NCBI GenBank assembly: GCA_022739095.1
Contig: JAIJEI010000025.1
Coordinates: 1-15,718 of the forward strand
Direction of reading: 5' to 3'
DNA length: 15,718 nt
DNA from: Bifidobacterium sp.
GTDB lineage: Bacteria > Actinomycetota > Actinomycetes > Actinomycetales > Bifidobacteriaceae
The notes beneath the pieces are model-generated. The model made no database searches. It was given only the letters and a program-made list of their open reading frames with translations, and was not told the DNA's origin. A program made the position numbers and the translations under genes. Shown piece after piece: positions 6,631 through 13,475 of this stretch. Numbering within the stretch: the stretch's first letter is position 1; every line of letters begins with the position of its first letter.

Positions 6631-7650
6631 GTGAAAGGTCTGCGACGAATCGTGAAGGCGGGATTGCCGTACTATATGGGAACGGCGATGCTTCATATTC
6701 TGGGTGTCGGTATGCTGCTCATGGCGGCCGGAACGGCTCCCGTGCTGCTTGGGCTGGGAATGCTCGCCTACACGTTGGGTTTGCGCCACGCGTTCGATGC
6801 GGATCACATCGCGGCGATCGACAATACCGTGCGCAAGCTTATCCAGCTGAAAAGGAACCCGAACGGCGTCGGATTCTTCTTCTCTTTGGGTCATTCGACC
6901 ATCGTGTTCCTCATGGCGCTGCTTCTGGGATTGTCGTCCAAGTGGGCTCAGGCGCATATGGCCGCGTTCCAGCAGATCGGCGGATACGTCGGCGCCACGG
7001 TTTCCGGAATGTTCCTGATTCTCACCGCAGTGTTCAACGCGGTCGTGCTTGTGGACATGGTCCGGGTCTTCCGCTCCATGAAAGGCCATCGCAAGGATTA
7101 CGACGACAACGCGTTCAGCGCGATGCTCGACTCGCGAGGTTTCATCAACAGAATCTTCGGCAGGCTTTTCGCTTTCGTGACCAGAAGCTGGCATGTGTAT
7201 CCGATAGGGCTGCTCTTCGGACTCGGATTCGACACCGCCACCGAAGTCGCGTTGCTGGCCATGTCGGCCGGCGCCACGCAGTCGAACATCCCGCTGTACG
7301 GCACGCTTTGCCTTCCGATACTGTTCGCTGCGGGCATGAATCTCATGGACACCACGGATTCGGTGATGATGTCCAGCGCATACGAGTGGGCCTTCGACAC
7401 GCCGGTGCGCAAGGTCTACTACAACCTGACCATCACCTCCGCTTCGGTGCTTGCCGCGGTGATGATCGGTGTGGTCGAACTGTTGCAGGTCATCGCCACG
7501 GCCATGAATCTTCGGAGCGGATTCTGGAACTGGGTGCAGGGAATCGACTTCAATTACCTCGGTTATGCGATGGTCGTGCTGTTCATCGGTTTCTGGCTCG
7601 TCTCGGTACTGATCTGGAAATACGGCAAGGTCGAGCAACATTGGGCGTGA
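6631..7650 (+). CDS. High-affinity nickel/cobalt permease, NiCoT (HoxN/NixA) family
   Basis: This secondary transporter brings Ni2+ (some relatives also Co2+) through the cytoplasmic membrane; here it most likely supplies the urease active site. The defining NiCoT signatures are all present: RHAFDADHIAAIDN (residues 52-65, the metal-selecting helix), FFFSLGHSTIVF, LGFDTATEVALL and GMNLMDTTDSVMMSSAYEWA. The 339 residues with about eight hydrophobic segments fit the family. The GTG at 6631 is chosen over the ATG at 6625 because AGGAG (6619-6623) lies 7 bases before the GTG but only 1 base before the ATG. It stands between the urea transporter and ureA on the same strand, which supports nickel over cobalt as the physiological substrate; this last point is inference. 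Confidence 0.92.
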   Translation: MKGLRRIVKAGLPYYMGTAMLHILGVGMLLMAAGTAPVLLGLGMLAYTLGLRHAFDADHIAAIDNTVRKLIQLKRNPNGVGFFFSLGHSTIVFLMALLLGLSSKWAQAHMAAFQQIGGYVGATVSGMFLILTAVFNAVVLVDMVRVFRSMKGHRKDYDDNAFSAMLDSRGFINRIFGRLFAFVTRSWHVYPIGLLFGLGFDTATEVALLAMSAGATQSNIPLYGTLCLPILFAAGMNLMDTTDSVMMSSAYEWAFDTPVRKVYYNLTITSASVLAAVMIGVVELLQVIATAMNLRSGFWNWVQGIDFNYLGYAMVVLFIGFWLVSVLIWKYGKVEQHWA

Positions 7651-7682
7651 CCATCGCCGCCACGCGATCCGCGGCATCATCG

Positions 7683-7715
7683 GCGTGCGGACGAGGGGAA
7701 TCCTCCCGCGCACGC
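7683..7715 (+). other. Imperfect hairpin upstream of ureA
   Basis: GCGTGCGG (7683-7690) can pair with CCGCGCACGC (7706-7715) with one bulged base. Inside it GAGG (7693-7696) pairs with CCTC (7702-7705) around a 5-base loop. It lies 32 bases after the permease stop and 43 before the ureA ATG. With no T-run behind it, it is more likely an RNA-processing or stabilising structure, or chance in G+C-rich DNA, than a terminator. Confidence 0.3.
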
Positions 7716-7758
7716 GCAACGGCAACGCTGTGAGGCAATCAATGACAAGGGGTCGAAT

Positions 7759-8458
7759 ATGAGACTGACGCCAAGGGAAACCGATAAGCTGCTCCTCCAT
7801 CTGGCGGGGGAGTTGGCCAAGGAGCGAAGGAGCAGGGGGGGTGAAGCTCAACTACGCCGAGACGATAGCGCTCATCAGTTCGGAGGTGATGGAACGCGCC
7901 CGCGAAGGCAGGACCGTGGCGGAGCTCATGCACTACGGCCGCACCATCGTATCCGCGGATGACGTCATGCCCGGTGTCGCCGAGATGATCTCCGAAGTGG
8001 AGGTGGAGGCCACCTTCCCGGACGGCACTAAACTGGTCTCCATCCATGACCCCATCGAGACGACCGAAGCGCTCAAGCCAAGTGAATATATTCTCGCCGA
8101 TGACGATATCGAGCTCAATCCAGACAGCGAGCCCATCGTGCTTGATGTGACCAATACCGCGGATCGCCCGATTCAGGTCGGTTCCCATTTCCACTTCTTC
8201 GAGGTCAACAAGTATCTGAGATTCGATCGCAAGGCCGCATACGGGAAGCATCTTGACATCGCGGCCGGAACCGCAGTGCGCTTCGAACCCGGTGAATCCC
8301 ACAGGGTCGGGCTCGTCGATTTCAGGGGCAGCCGTGAGATGCACGGCTTCAACGCGCTGACCGAAGGAAGGCTCGACGATCTGAAGGTGCGTGAGGCGGC
8401 GTTCGCCAGAGCCAAGGAGCAGGGTTTCCTCGGCTTCGATGAGGAAACGGAGGACTGA
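7759..8458 (+). pseudogene. ureAB: Fused urease gamma-beta subunit gene (ureA-ureB), frameshifted as written
   Basis: With one base removed the gene would encode 232 residues. These comprise a complete urease gamma subunit (MRLTPRETDKLLLHLAGELA start, LNYAETIALISSEVMERARE, GRTVAELMHYGRTIVSADDV; about residues 1-99) joined without a stop to a complete beta subunit (KPSEYILADDDIELN onward, with VGSHFHFFEVNKYLRFDRK and the final SREMHGFN region). Such gamma-beta fusions are known from Helicobacter, whose UreA is built this way. As written, the frame is broken by a seven-G run (7835-7841). Reading from ATG 7759 leaves the urease sequence after about residue 26 and stops at 7962; the rest is in the next frame. 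Six Gs would restore RRSRGVKLNY. AAGGGG (7747-7752) supports the ATG at 7759. A GTG at 7841 follows an AAGGAG (7827-7832) at 8 bases, so automated annotation may list only 7841-8458, a protein lacking the first helix. Sequencing error, mutation and slippage are all possible. Confidence 0.85.
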
Positions 8459-8460
8459 AC

Positions 8461-10182
8461 ATGAGAACCATCACCAGAAGCGACTATGCGGGCATGTTCG
8501 GGCCGACCACCGGCGATCGGGTGCGCTTGGGGGATACGGGTCTGTTGATCGAGGTCGAGAAGGATTACGCGCGTTATGGCGACGAATTGAAATTCGGAGG
8601 CGGAAAATCCTTCCGGGACGGCATGGGGCAGTCATCCGTCCAGAAGGACTTCGAATCGCCGGACACGGTCATCACCAACGCGCTCGTCGTCGATTACACC
8701 GGCATCTACAAAGCGGATATCGGCATCAAGGATGGGAAGATCAGCGCGATCGGCAAGGCCGGCAACCCGCAGACCATGGACGGGGTGACTCCGGGTCTTG
8801 CAGTCGGCGCGTGCACGGAGGCAATCGCCGGTGAAGGGCTCATTCTCACCGCCGGCGGCATCGACACCCATATTCATTTCATCGCGCCGCAGCAAGTCCG
8901 CACGGCTCTTGCCGGTGGCGTCACCACCATGGTCGGCGGCGGCACCGGGCCGGCTGACGGCACCAACGCCACCACATGCTCGCCGGGCGCGTTCCACATC
9001 GCCCGCATGATCGAAGCCGCCGAAGCCATGCCGGTGAACGTCGCGTATCTGGGCAAAGGCAACGGGTCGTCGCCGGAACCATTGCGCGAGCAGATTCGTG
9101 CGGGAGTGGCCGGATTGAAGATCCACGAGGATTGGGGCGCGACCCCGGCCGTCATCGACACGTGTCTCGGGGTCGCCGACGACATGGACGTGCAGGTGGC
9201 CATCCATACGGACACCTTGAATGAGGGAGGATGCGTCGAAGACACCATCGCCGCATTCAAGGGCCGGACCATCCACACCTATCACACCGAAGGGGCGGGC
9301 GGCGGCCATGCGCCCGACATCATCCGCGCGGCCAGTTTCCCCAACGTGCTCCCGAGTTCCACGAACCCGACCATGCCGTTCACCCGTAACACCATCGATG
9401 AGCATCTCGACATGATGATGGTCACGCATCATCTTGACCGCAATGTGCCGGAGGACGTCGCCTTCGCCGATTCGCGTATTCGTCCCGAGACCATCGGGGC
9501 CGAGGATGTGCTTCATGACCTTGGGCTGATCTCCATGATGAGTTCGGACTCGCAGGCCATGGGACGGGTCGGTGAGGTCATCACCCGTACCTGGCAGACG
9601 GCCGACAAGATGAAAAAGCAACGCGGACCGCTTCCCGAGGATGCGCACGACAACAACCGCAACGACAATTTCCGCGTGAAGCGGTACGTGTCGAAATACA
9701 CCATCAATCCGGCCATCACGCACGGCATCTCCGACTACGTCGGTTCCGTCGAAGTCGGGAAGATGGCCGATCTGGTGCTTTGGCAGCCGGCGCTATTCGG
9801 CGCCAAACCGGAGATGATCATCAAGGGAGGATCGATTCTCCATGCGCGTATGGGCGACGCGAATGCGTCCATACCGACTCCCGAGCCGGTGCTGTACCGC
9901 GACATGTTCGGCGCGATGGGCAAGGCCTTGGGCTCCTCATGCGCCACGTTCGTCTCGCAGACCGCCCATGACGCCGACATCGCCGGCCGGCTCGGTCTCG
10001 AACGGCAGGTGCTTCCGGTGCGCCACTGCCGTAGCATCGGCAAGAAGGATCTGAAGTTCAATGACACCATCGCGGATATTCGGGTCAACCCCGAGACGTT
10101 CCAAGTGAGCGTCGACGGCGAGCCGATCCACAGCGAACCGGTGGCGGAACTGCCGTTGGCGCAACGGTACCTCCTGTTCTAG
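8461..10182 (+). CDS. ureC: Urease catalytic alpha subunit
   Basis: UreC holds the dinuclear nickel site that hydrolyses urea to ammonia and carbamate. It is full length at 573 residues. The metal ligands are all present: His137 and His139 (in IDTHIHF), Lys220 (to be carbamylated, in GLKIHEDWG), His222, His249, His275 and Asp363 (SSDSQAMGR). The catalytic flap reads MVTHHLDRN (320-328), so the catalytic histidine is kept (His323). The flap cysteine, Cys319 in Klebsiella, is Thr322 (codon ACG at 9424-9426). GGAGG (8449-8453) lies 7 bases before the ATG, and the gene begins 2 bases after the ureB part stops, so the two are surely co-translated. It assembles with UreA/B in the cytoplasm and needs the downstream accessory proteins for nickel loading. 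Confidence 0.97.
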   Translation: MRTITRSDYAGMFGPTTGDRVRLGDTGLLIEVEKDYARYGDELKFGGGKSFRDGMGQSSVQKDFESPDTVITNALVVDYTGIYKADIGIKDGKISAIGKAGNPQTMDGVTPGLAVGACTEAIAGEGLILTAGGIDTHIHFIAPQQVRTALAGGVTTMVGGGTGPADGTNATTCSPGAFHIARMIEAAEAMPVNVAYLGKGNGSSPEPLREQIRAGVAGLKIHEDWGATPAVIDTCLGVADDMDVQVAIHTDTLNEGGCVEDTIAAFKGRTIHTYHTEGAGGGHAPDIIRAASFPNVLPSSTNPTMPFTRNTIDEHLDMMMVTHHLDRNVPEDVAFADSRIRPETIGAEDVLHDLGLISMMSSDSQAMGRVGEVITRTWQTADKMKKQRGPLPEDAHDNNRNDNFRVKRYVSKYTINPAITHGISDYVGSVEVGKMADLVLWQPALFGAKPEMIIKGGSILHARMGDANASIPTPEPVLYRDMFGAMGKALGSSCATFVSQTAHDADIAGRLGLERQVLPVRHCRSIGKKDLKFNDTIADIRVNPETFQVSVDGEPIHSEPVAELPLAQRYLLF

Positions 10183-10194
10183 GCGTCGAAGAAC

Positions 10195-10232
10195 GGGTGC
10201 CCGCGTCGCCATGCGTGAAGACGCGGGCACCC
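10195..10232 (+). other. Strong hairpin between ureC and ureE, no T-run
   Basis: GGGTGCCCGCGTC (10195-10207) and GACGCGGGCACCC (10220-10232) form a perfect 13-bp stem around a 12-base loop, starting 13 bases after the ureC stop. No run of Ts follows. It may weaken read-through, protect the 3' end of the ureC message, or set different levels of structural and accessory proteins. The structure is seen; its function is inference. Confidence 0.65.
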
Positions 10233-10276
10233 ACACGCCGGAAAGGAGGGCCTCGTTGCCGAATCGTTTCCCCGTG

Positions 10277-10306
10277 TTTACATGTTCGCCCTTTTCGGCG
10301 TCTAGT
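10277..10306 (+). promoter_or_regulatory. Probable internal promoter ahead of ureE
   Basis: TTTACA (10277-10282, five of six to the -35 consensus) and TCTAGT (10301-10306, four of six to the -10) are 18 bases apart. TAGTGT (10303-10308) also fits the actinobacterial TAnnnT pattern. It lies in a locally A+T-richer patch behind the ureC hairpin, about 50 bases before the ureE start, so ureEFGD may be transcribed separately from ureC. Confidence 0.45.
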
Positions 10307-10356
10307 GTTCTGCGTGACCATCACAGGCAATGCAAATGAAAGGCGGCAGCAGGCTC

Positions 10357-10995
10357 ATGATCGCCAACCACATCTCTGGCAACATCATTTCGGACACATT
10401 CGCCGACGGCAAGCTGAATGTTCCGATCGAATTCGAATGGTTCGAGGCCGATAAGAAGCGTATGCGCAAAGTCGCCGCTGACGGCACCGAGTTCGGCGTC
10501 GCGGTCGGGGCCACCATCGCAGACGGCGATGTGCTCGCCGAGACCGCCGACAAACGCTATTTTGCCCGTATCCGCACCGCGCAGCTCATCGAGATTCCGG
10601 TGCGTTCCATGAAGGAGATGGGGCGTCTGCGCTTCGAACTGGGCAACCGCCATCTCAGCCTGAAGGTGGAGGACGACCGCGTGCTGGTGCCATACGACCA
10701 TCCGACCATGGAATACACGAAGAAGATCGGATTCGATCCGCGCGTCATCGAGGGCGGATTTGACGGATTCCTCATCGTCAAAGCGCATGCCGGCACCGGC
10801 ACCATCGTTCCGGGCACGAACAAAACCACCGGCGATCTGGCCGAAGAAGAGCAGGAGGCCGAACGGCATGAGCCCCATGCCCATGCCGTCGGCGAACATC
10901 ACCACGAGAAAAGCGAATACGAAATCAGCGGCGTATTGCATCGCGCCGACGGCATGCATTCGCACGATCACGGCCAAACCTGGCATATGCACTGA
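10357..10995 (+). CDS. ureE: Urease accessory protein UreE, nickel metallochaperone with His-rich tail
   Basis: UreE binds Ni2+ and hands it to UreG during urease activation. The start at 10357 (MIANHISGNI) matches the usual UreE N-terminus and has AAAGGCGG about 10 bases upstream. An in-frame ATG at 10330 would add nine unconserved residues. The 212 residues contain the peptide-binding N-terminal domain and a metal-binding domain with LRFELGNRH (91-99). His115 in DHPTME corresponds to the conserved dimer-interface nickel ligand. The C-terminus (about 171-212) has 12 histidines, including HEPHAHA, HHH and HSHDHG, and can store extra nickel, as in Klebsiella UreE. The stop overlaps an in-frame ATG of ureF by one base. 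Confidence 0.93.
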   Translation: MIANHISGNIISDTFADGKLNVPIEFEWFEADKKRMRKVAADGTEFGVAVGATIADGDVLAETADKRYFARIRTAQLIEIPVRSMKEMGRLRFELGNRHLSLKVEDDRVLVPYDHPTMEYTKKIGFDPRVIEGGFDGFLIVKAHAGTGTIVPGTNKTTGDLAEEEQEAERHEPHAHAVGEHHHEKSEYEISGVLHRADGMHSHDHGQTWHMH

Positions 10996-11024
10996 TGCCG
11001 TCCGCGCACATGAAGGAACACACG

Positions 11025-11846
11025 ATGCCCCATGCCGGCTCCCCGGCGGATGAGTGCGCCCTGCGTCATCTCGCGATGCTGCAGGTATGCGACAGTGTTT
11101 TTCCCGTCGGCGCGTTCGCCTTGTCGAACGGCATGGAGACCTTCGTGCAACGCGATCTGCTGAGGTCCTCGGCTGATTTCGAACAATATCTGAAAGACTA
11201 TGTGGAGGTCGCCGCATACCGCGAAATCGGGCAGATGGTGATTGCGGGCAAGATGGCCGCGGGCAGCGACCTCGATGACGCCGGGTTCGTGAGCGGGCTC
11301 GCTGAGCTCGACGCATTGTGCGTGGCCTTGCAGTCGGCGAGGGAGATTCGCGAGGGACAGAACCGCATGTGCATGCGCATGATCAAACTCGTCGATCAGA
11401 TGGAGGCCCAACCGTTGCAGCCCGTCGATTCAAGGCGCGGGCATGGCGTCGACCGCGGTGAGGCGCCCGAACGGGGAGGCGCCGCCCACCCGCGCACCAT
11501 TCCACACGTCGATCGGTACAAGCGACTCGTGGATTCGGGAACCTGTTTCGGCATGCACTCGATAGTCATGGGCCTGTATGCCGCCGACAAGGCGGCGTCG
11601 CTGCGGGACGCGGCCGTCACCTATTGTTATTCGCTGCTCAGCGCACTCACCGTCTGCGCGGTCAAAGCCGTGCCAATCAGCCAATACGCGGGGCAGGTAG
11701 CGCTCAGTCGTGCGTTTCCCGAAATCGTCGCCGCGGTCGATCTGGCGTTCACGCTCACTCCCGATGACCTGGGTGTATCCGGGGCGTACATCGACATCGC
11801 GGCCATGCAGCACGAAACGTTGTACTCACGTTTGTACATGAGCTGA
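11025..11846 (+). CDS. ureF: Urease accessory protein UreF
   Basis: UreF, with UreD and UreG, forms the complex that inserts nickel into apo-urease and is thought to gate UreG GTP hydrolysis. Family features are FPVGAFALSNGMETFV (26-41), the helical region with AREIREGQNRMCMRMI (105-120), and the C-terminal GMHSIVMGLYAAD. The start at 11025 is chosen because AAGGAA (11013-11018) lies 6 bases before it and it leaves a short N-terminus as in other UreF proteins. In-frame ATGs at 10995 (overlapping the ureE stop) and 11010 are alternatives. At 273 residues it is longer than the usual 225-240. The excess is mainly a polar Arg/Gly/His-rich stretch at about 134-163 (SRRGHGVDRGEAPERGGAAH), probably a surface loop. 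The reading frame is intact. Confidence 0.9.
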   Translation: MPHAGSPADECALRHLAMLQVCDSVFPVGAFALSNGMETFVQRDLLRSSADFEQYLKDYVEVAAYREIGQMVIAGKMAAGSDLDDAGFVSGLAELDALCVALQSAREIREGQNRMCMRMIKLVDQMEAQPLQPVDSRRGHGVDRGEAPERGGAAHPRTIPHVDRYKRLVDSGTCFGMHSIVMGLYAADKAASLRDAAVTYCYSLLSALTVCAVKAVPISQYAGQVALSRAFPEIVAAVDLAFTLTPDDLGVSGAYIDIAAMQHETLYSRLYMS

Positions 11847-11889
11847 GCAGATGGAACACGATACCACAGTGTTGAAAGAAAGGAACATC

Positions 11890-12500
11890 ATGAGTTATGT
11901 GAGAATCGGCGTGGCGGGACCCGTTGGCTCCGGCAAGACCGCTCTGATCGAGCGGCTGACCCGCAAGATGGCCGACGATTATTCGATATGCGTCGTGACG
12001 AACGACATCTACACGAAGGAAGACGCCGAATTCCTGATCGCCAATTCGCGCCTGCCCGAGGACCGGATCGTGGGTGTGGAGACCGGGGGTGCCCGCACAC
12101 CGCCATTCGCGAGGACTGCTCGATGAATCTGGAGGCGTGCGAGGCGATGGCCATGTCTCACCCGGACGTGGACATCATCTTCGTGGAATCCGGCGGGGAC
12201 AATCTGTCCGCGACGTTCAGTCCCGATCTGGCGGATGCGACGATCTATGTGATCGCCACCGATGAGGGAGACAAGATCCCCCGCAAGGGAGGGCCGGGCG
12301 TGACGCGTTCCGATCTGCTGGTCATCAACAAGACCGATATCGCGGATCTGGTGCACGCCGATCTGAATGTGATGGCGCGCGATTCCGAGAGGATGCGTAA
12401 CGGCCGCCCATACCTCTTCACCGATCTGATGAACGACAAAGGCGTGGACGACGTCATCGCATGGATCAGGAAATCGGTCTTGTTCGAGGACATGCGGTGA
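11890..12500 (+). pseudogene. ureG: Urease accessory GTPase UreG gene, frameshifted as written
   Basis: UreG is the SIMIBI-class GTPase that delivers nickel to urease. The ATG at 11890 follows AAAGGAA (11879-11885) and begins MSYVRIGVAGPVGSGKT with the P-loop at residues 10-17. TNDIYTKEDAEFL and RIVGVETGG follow. There the frame breaks: a five-G run (12085-12089) is one base short, so translation leaves the family sequence and stops at 12124-12126 after 78 residues. The other frame continues perfectly with PHTAIREDCSMNLEACEAM, ESGGDNLSATFSP, NKTDIA and the normal end at 12500. Adding one base gives 203 residues, the expected length, and restores the Cys of the nickel-binding Cys-Pro-His motif. 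The early stop overlaps an in-frame ATG of the second part (ATGA, 12123-12126) with GAGG 8 bases upstream, so a split product is conceivable but would lack the motif. Sequencing indel or true inactivation cannot be told apart here. Confidence 0.87.
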
Positions 12501-12518
12501 CGGCATGAATCACGCCAT

Positions 12519-12542
12519 CGCACGACCACGCACCGCACGACC
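12519..12542 (+). repeat. Short direct repeat between ureG and ureD
   Basis: CGCACGACC occurs at 12519-12527 and again at 12534-12542, a period of 15, in the 55-bp gap between the two genes. There is no known meaning, and it may be chance in G+C-rich sequence. Confidence 0.35.
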
Positions 12543-12555
12543 GTAAGAGGGGTGT

Positions 12556-13410
12556 ATGCCGGAAAGCACATTCCGCATGTCCACGGCGTTCCGTCATGGG
12601 CGCACCAAAGTGGACGACCTGTATTTCGAGGCGCCATTCAAGCTGATGACGCCGTTCCATGACGGCGCGCACACGGATTGCATGATCATGCTCGCATCCC
12701 CCGGTTTCCTTGGCGGCGATGTGGCGCATATCGATTGCACGTTCGGAGCCGATACCGATACGACGATGCGGACGCAGAGCTACGAGAAAGTGCTCGACAC
12801 GGCTGACGGCGAGGCGAAACGAACCATCGACCTGACGGTGCTGGACAACGCGAAAGCCGTGTTCCTGCCGTTCCCGGTCATCCCGTTCGCGCACTCGGTG
12901 TTCTCGAACGTCACGAACGCCCATATCGGTGCGCAATCGTCATTCATGTATGCGGATGTGGTCACCTGTGGTCGCGTGGGCATGGGGGAGCGGTGGAAAA
13001 TGCGGCGGTTCGGCAGCTCCACTCGCGTCTATGTGGACGAGGCGAGCGAGGAAGGCGGTCCCCGGTCGCGCCCCCGTGGCGACGGGGAGGAATCCGCCCC
13101 GCGTCTGGTCTTCGCCGACCGCCTGCTGCTTGAACCGGACCGCTTCACGTATACGGATACGGCCATGTGGCGGGAGTTCACCCACTGCGGCATGGCCTAT
13201 CTGCACGTTCCCCGTCAGGAGTCAAGGCGGACGCAGATGACGGCGGAGGACGAGCTCGTCGAACGGATTCGTGCGCTGGCGCACGATCGTGGGCCGAGAG
13301 GCGAGATCGGCGTGAGCCGCCAGAACGAGGGGATCGCGGTGCGTCTGCTCACCGACCGTGGAGACGACGCCTTTGGGTTCCTTGCCGAAGTCGCGCAATT
13401 GCTGCGGTAA
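12556..13410 (+). CDS. ureD: Urease accessory protein UreD (UreH)
   Basis: UreD is the scaffold that contacts apo-urease and recruits UreF and UreG for nickel insertion. Family features include SPGFLGGDVAHIDCTFGADT (48-67), MRTQSYEKVLDT (71-82), the LPFPVIPFAHSVFSN stretch (104-118) and CGRVGMGERWKMRRF (138-152), the UreD equivalent of the conserved GRxxxGE segment. At 284 residues it is within range. A polar stretch at about 163-181 (ASEEGGPRSRPRGDGEE) looks like an added surface loop, comparable to the one in this locus's UreF. AGAGGGG (12546-12552) precedes the ATG closely. It is the last gene of the urease module. No T-tailed terminator is visible after the stop, only a short G/C stem near 13453-13466. 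Confidence 0.92.
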   Translation: MPESTFRMSTAFRHGRTKVDDLYFEAPFKLMTPFHDGAHTDCMIMLASPGFLGGDVAHIDCTFGADTDTTMRTQSYEKVLDTADGEAKRTIDLTVLDNAKAVFLPFPVIPFAHSVFSNVTNAHIGAQSSFMYADVVTCGRVGMGERWKMRRFGSSTRVYVDEASEEGGPRSRPRGDGEESAPRLVFADRLLLEPDRFTYTDTAMWREFTHCGMAYLHVPRQESRRTQMTAEDELVERIRALAHDRGPRGEIGVSRQNEGIAVRLLTDRGDDAFGFLAEVAQLLR

Positions 13411-13475
13411 ATAACCGAACACCAGCGCACGGCGTGTCGAATAATGGGGTCTCGGGGGGCTCCCCGGGCGAATGA

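Noticed and set aside
6339..7733. A 464-codon plus-strand frame overlapping the nickel permease
   Set aside because: It is out of frame with the permease, begins inside urtE and has an Arg/Gly/His-rich composition typical of shifted reading of G+C-rich DNA.
8632..9723. A 363-codon minus-strand frame opposite ureC
   Set aside because: It is the antisense shadow of the strongly conserved ureC sequence.
13453..13466. A short G/C stem after ureD as terminator
   Set aside because: It has only about 5 base pairs and no T-run; too weak to call.
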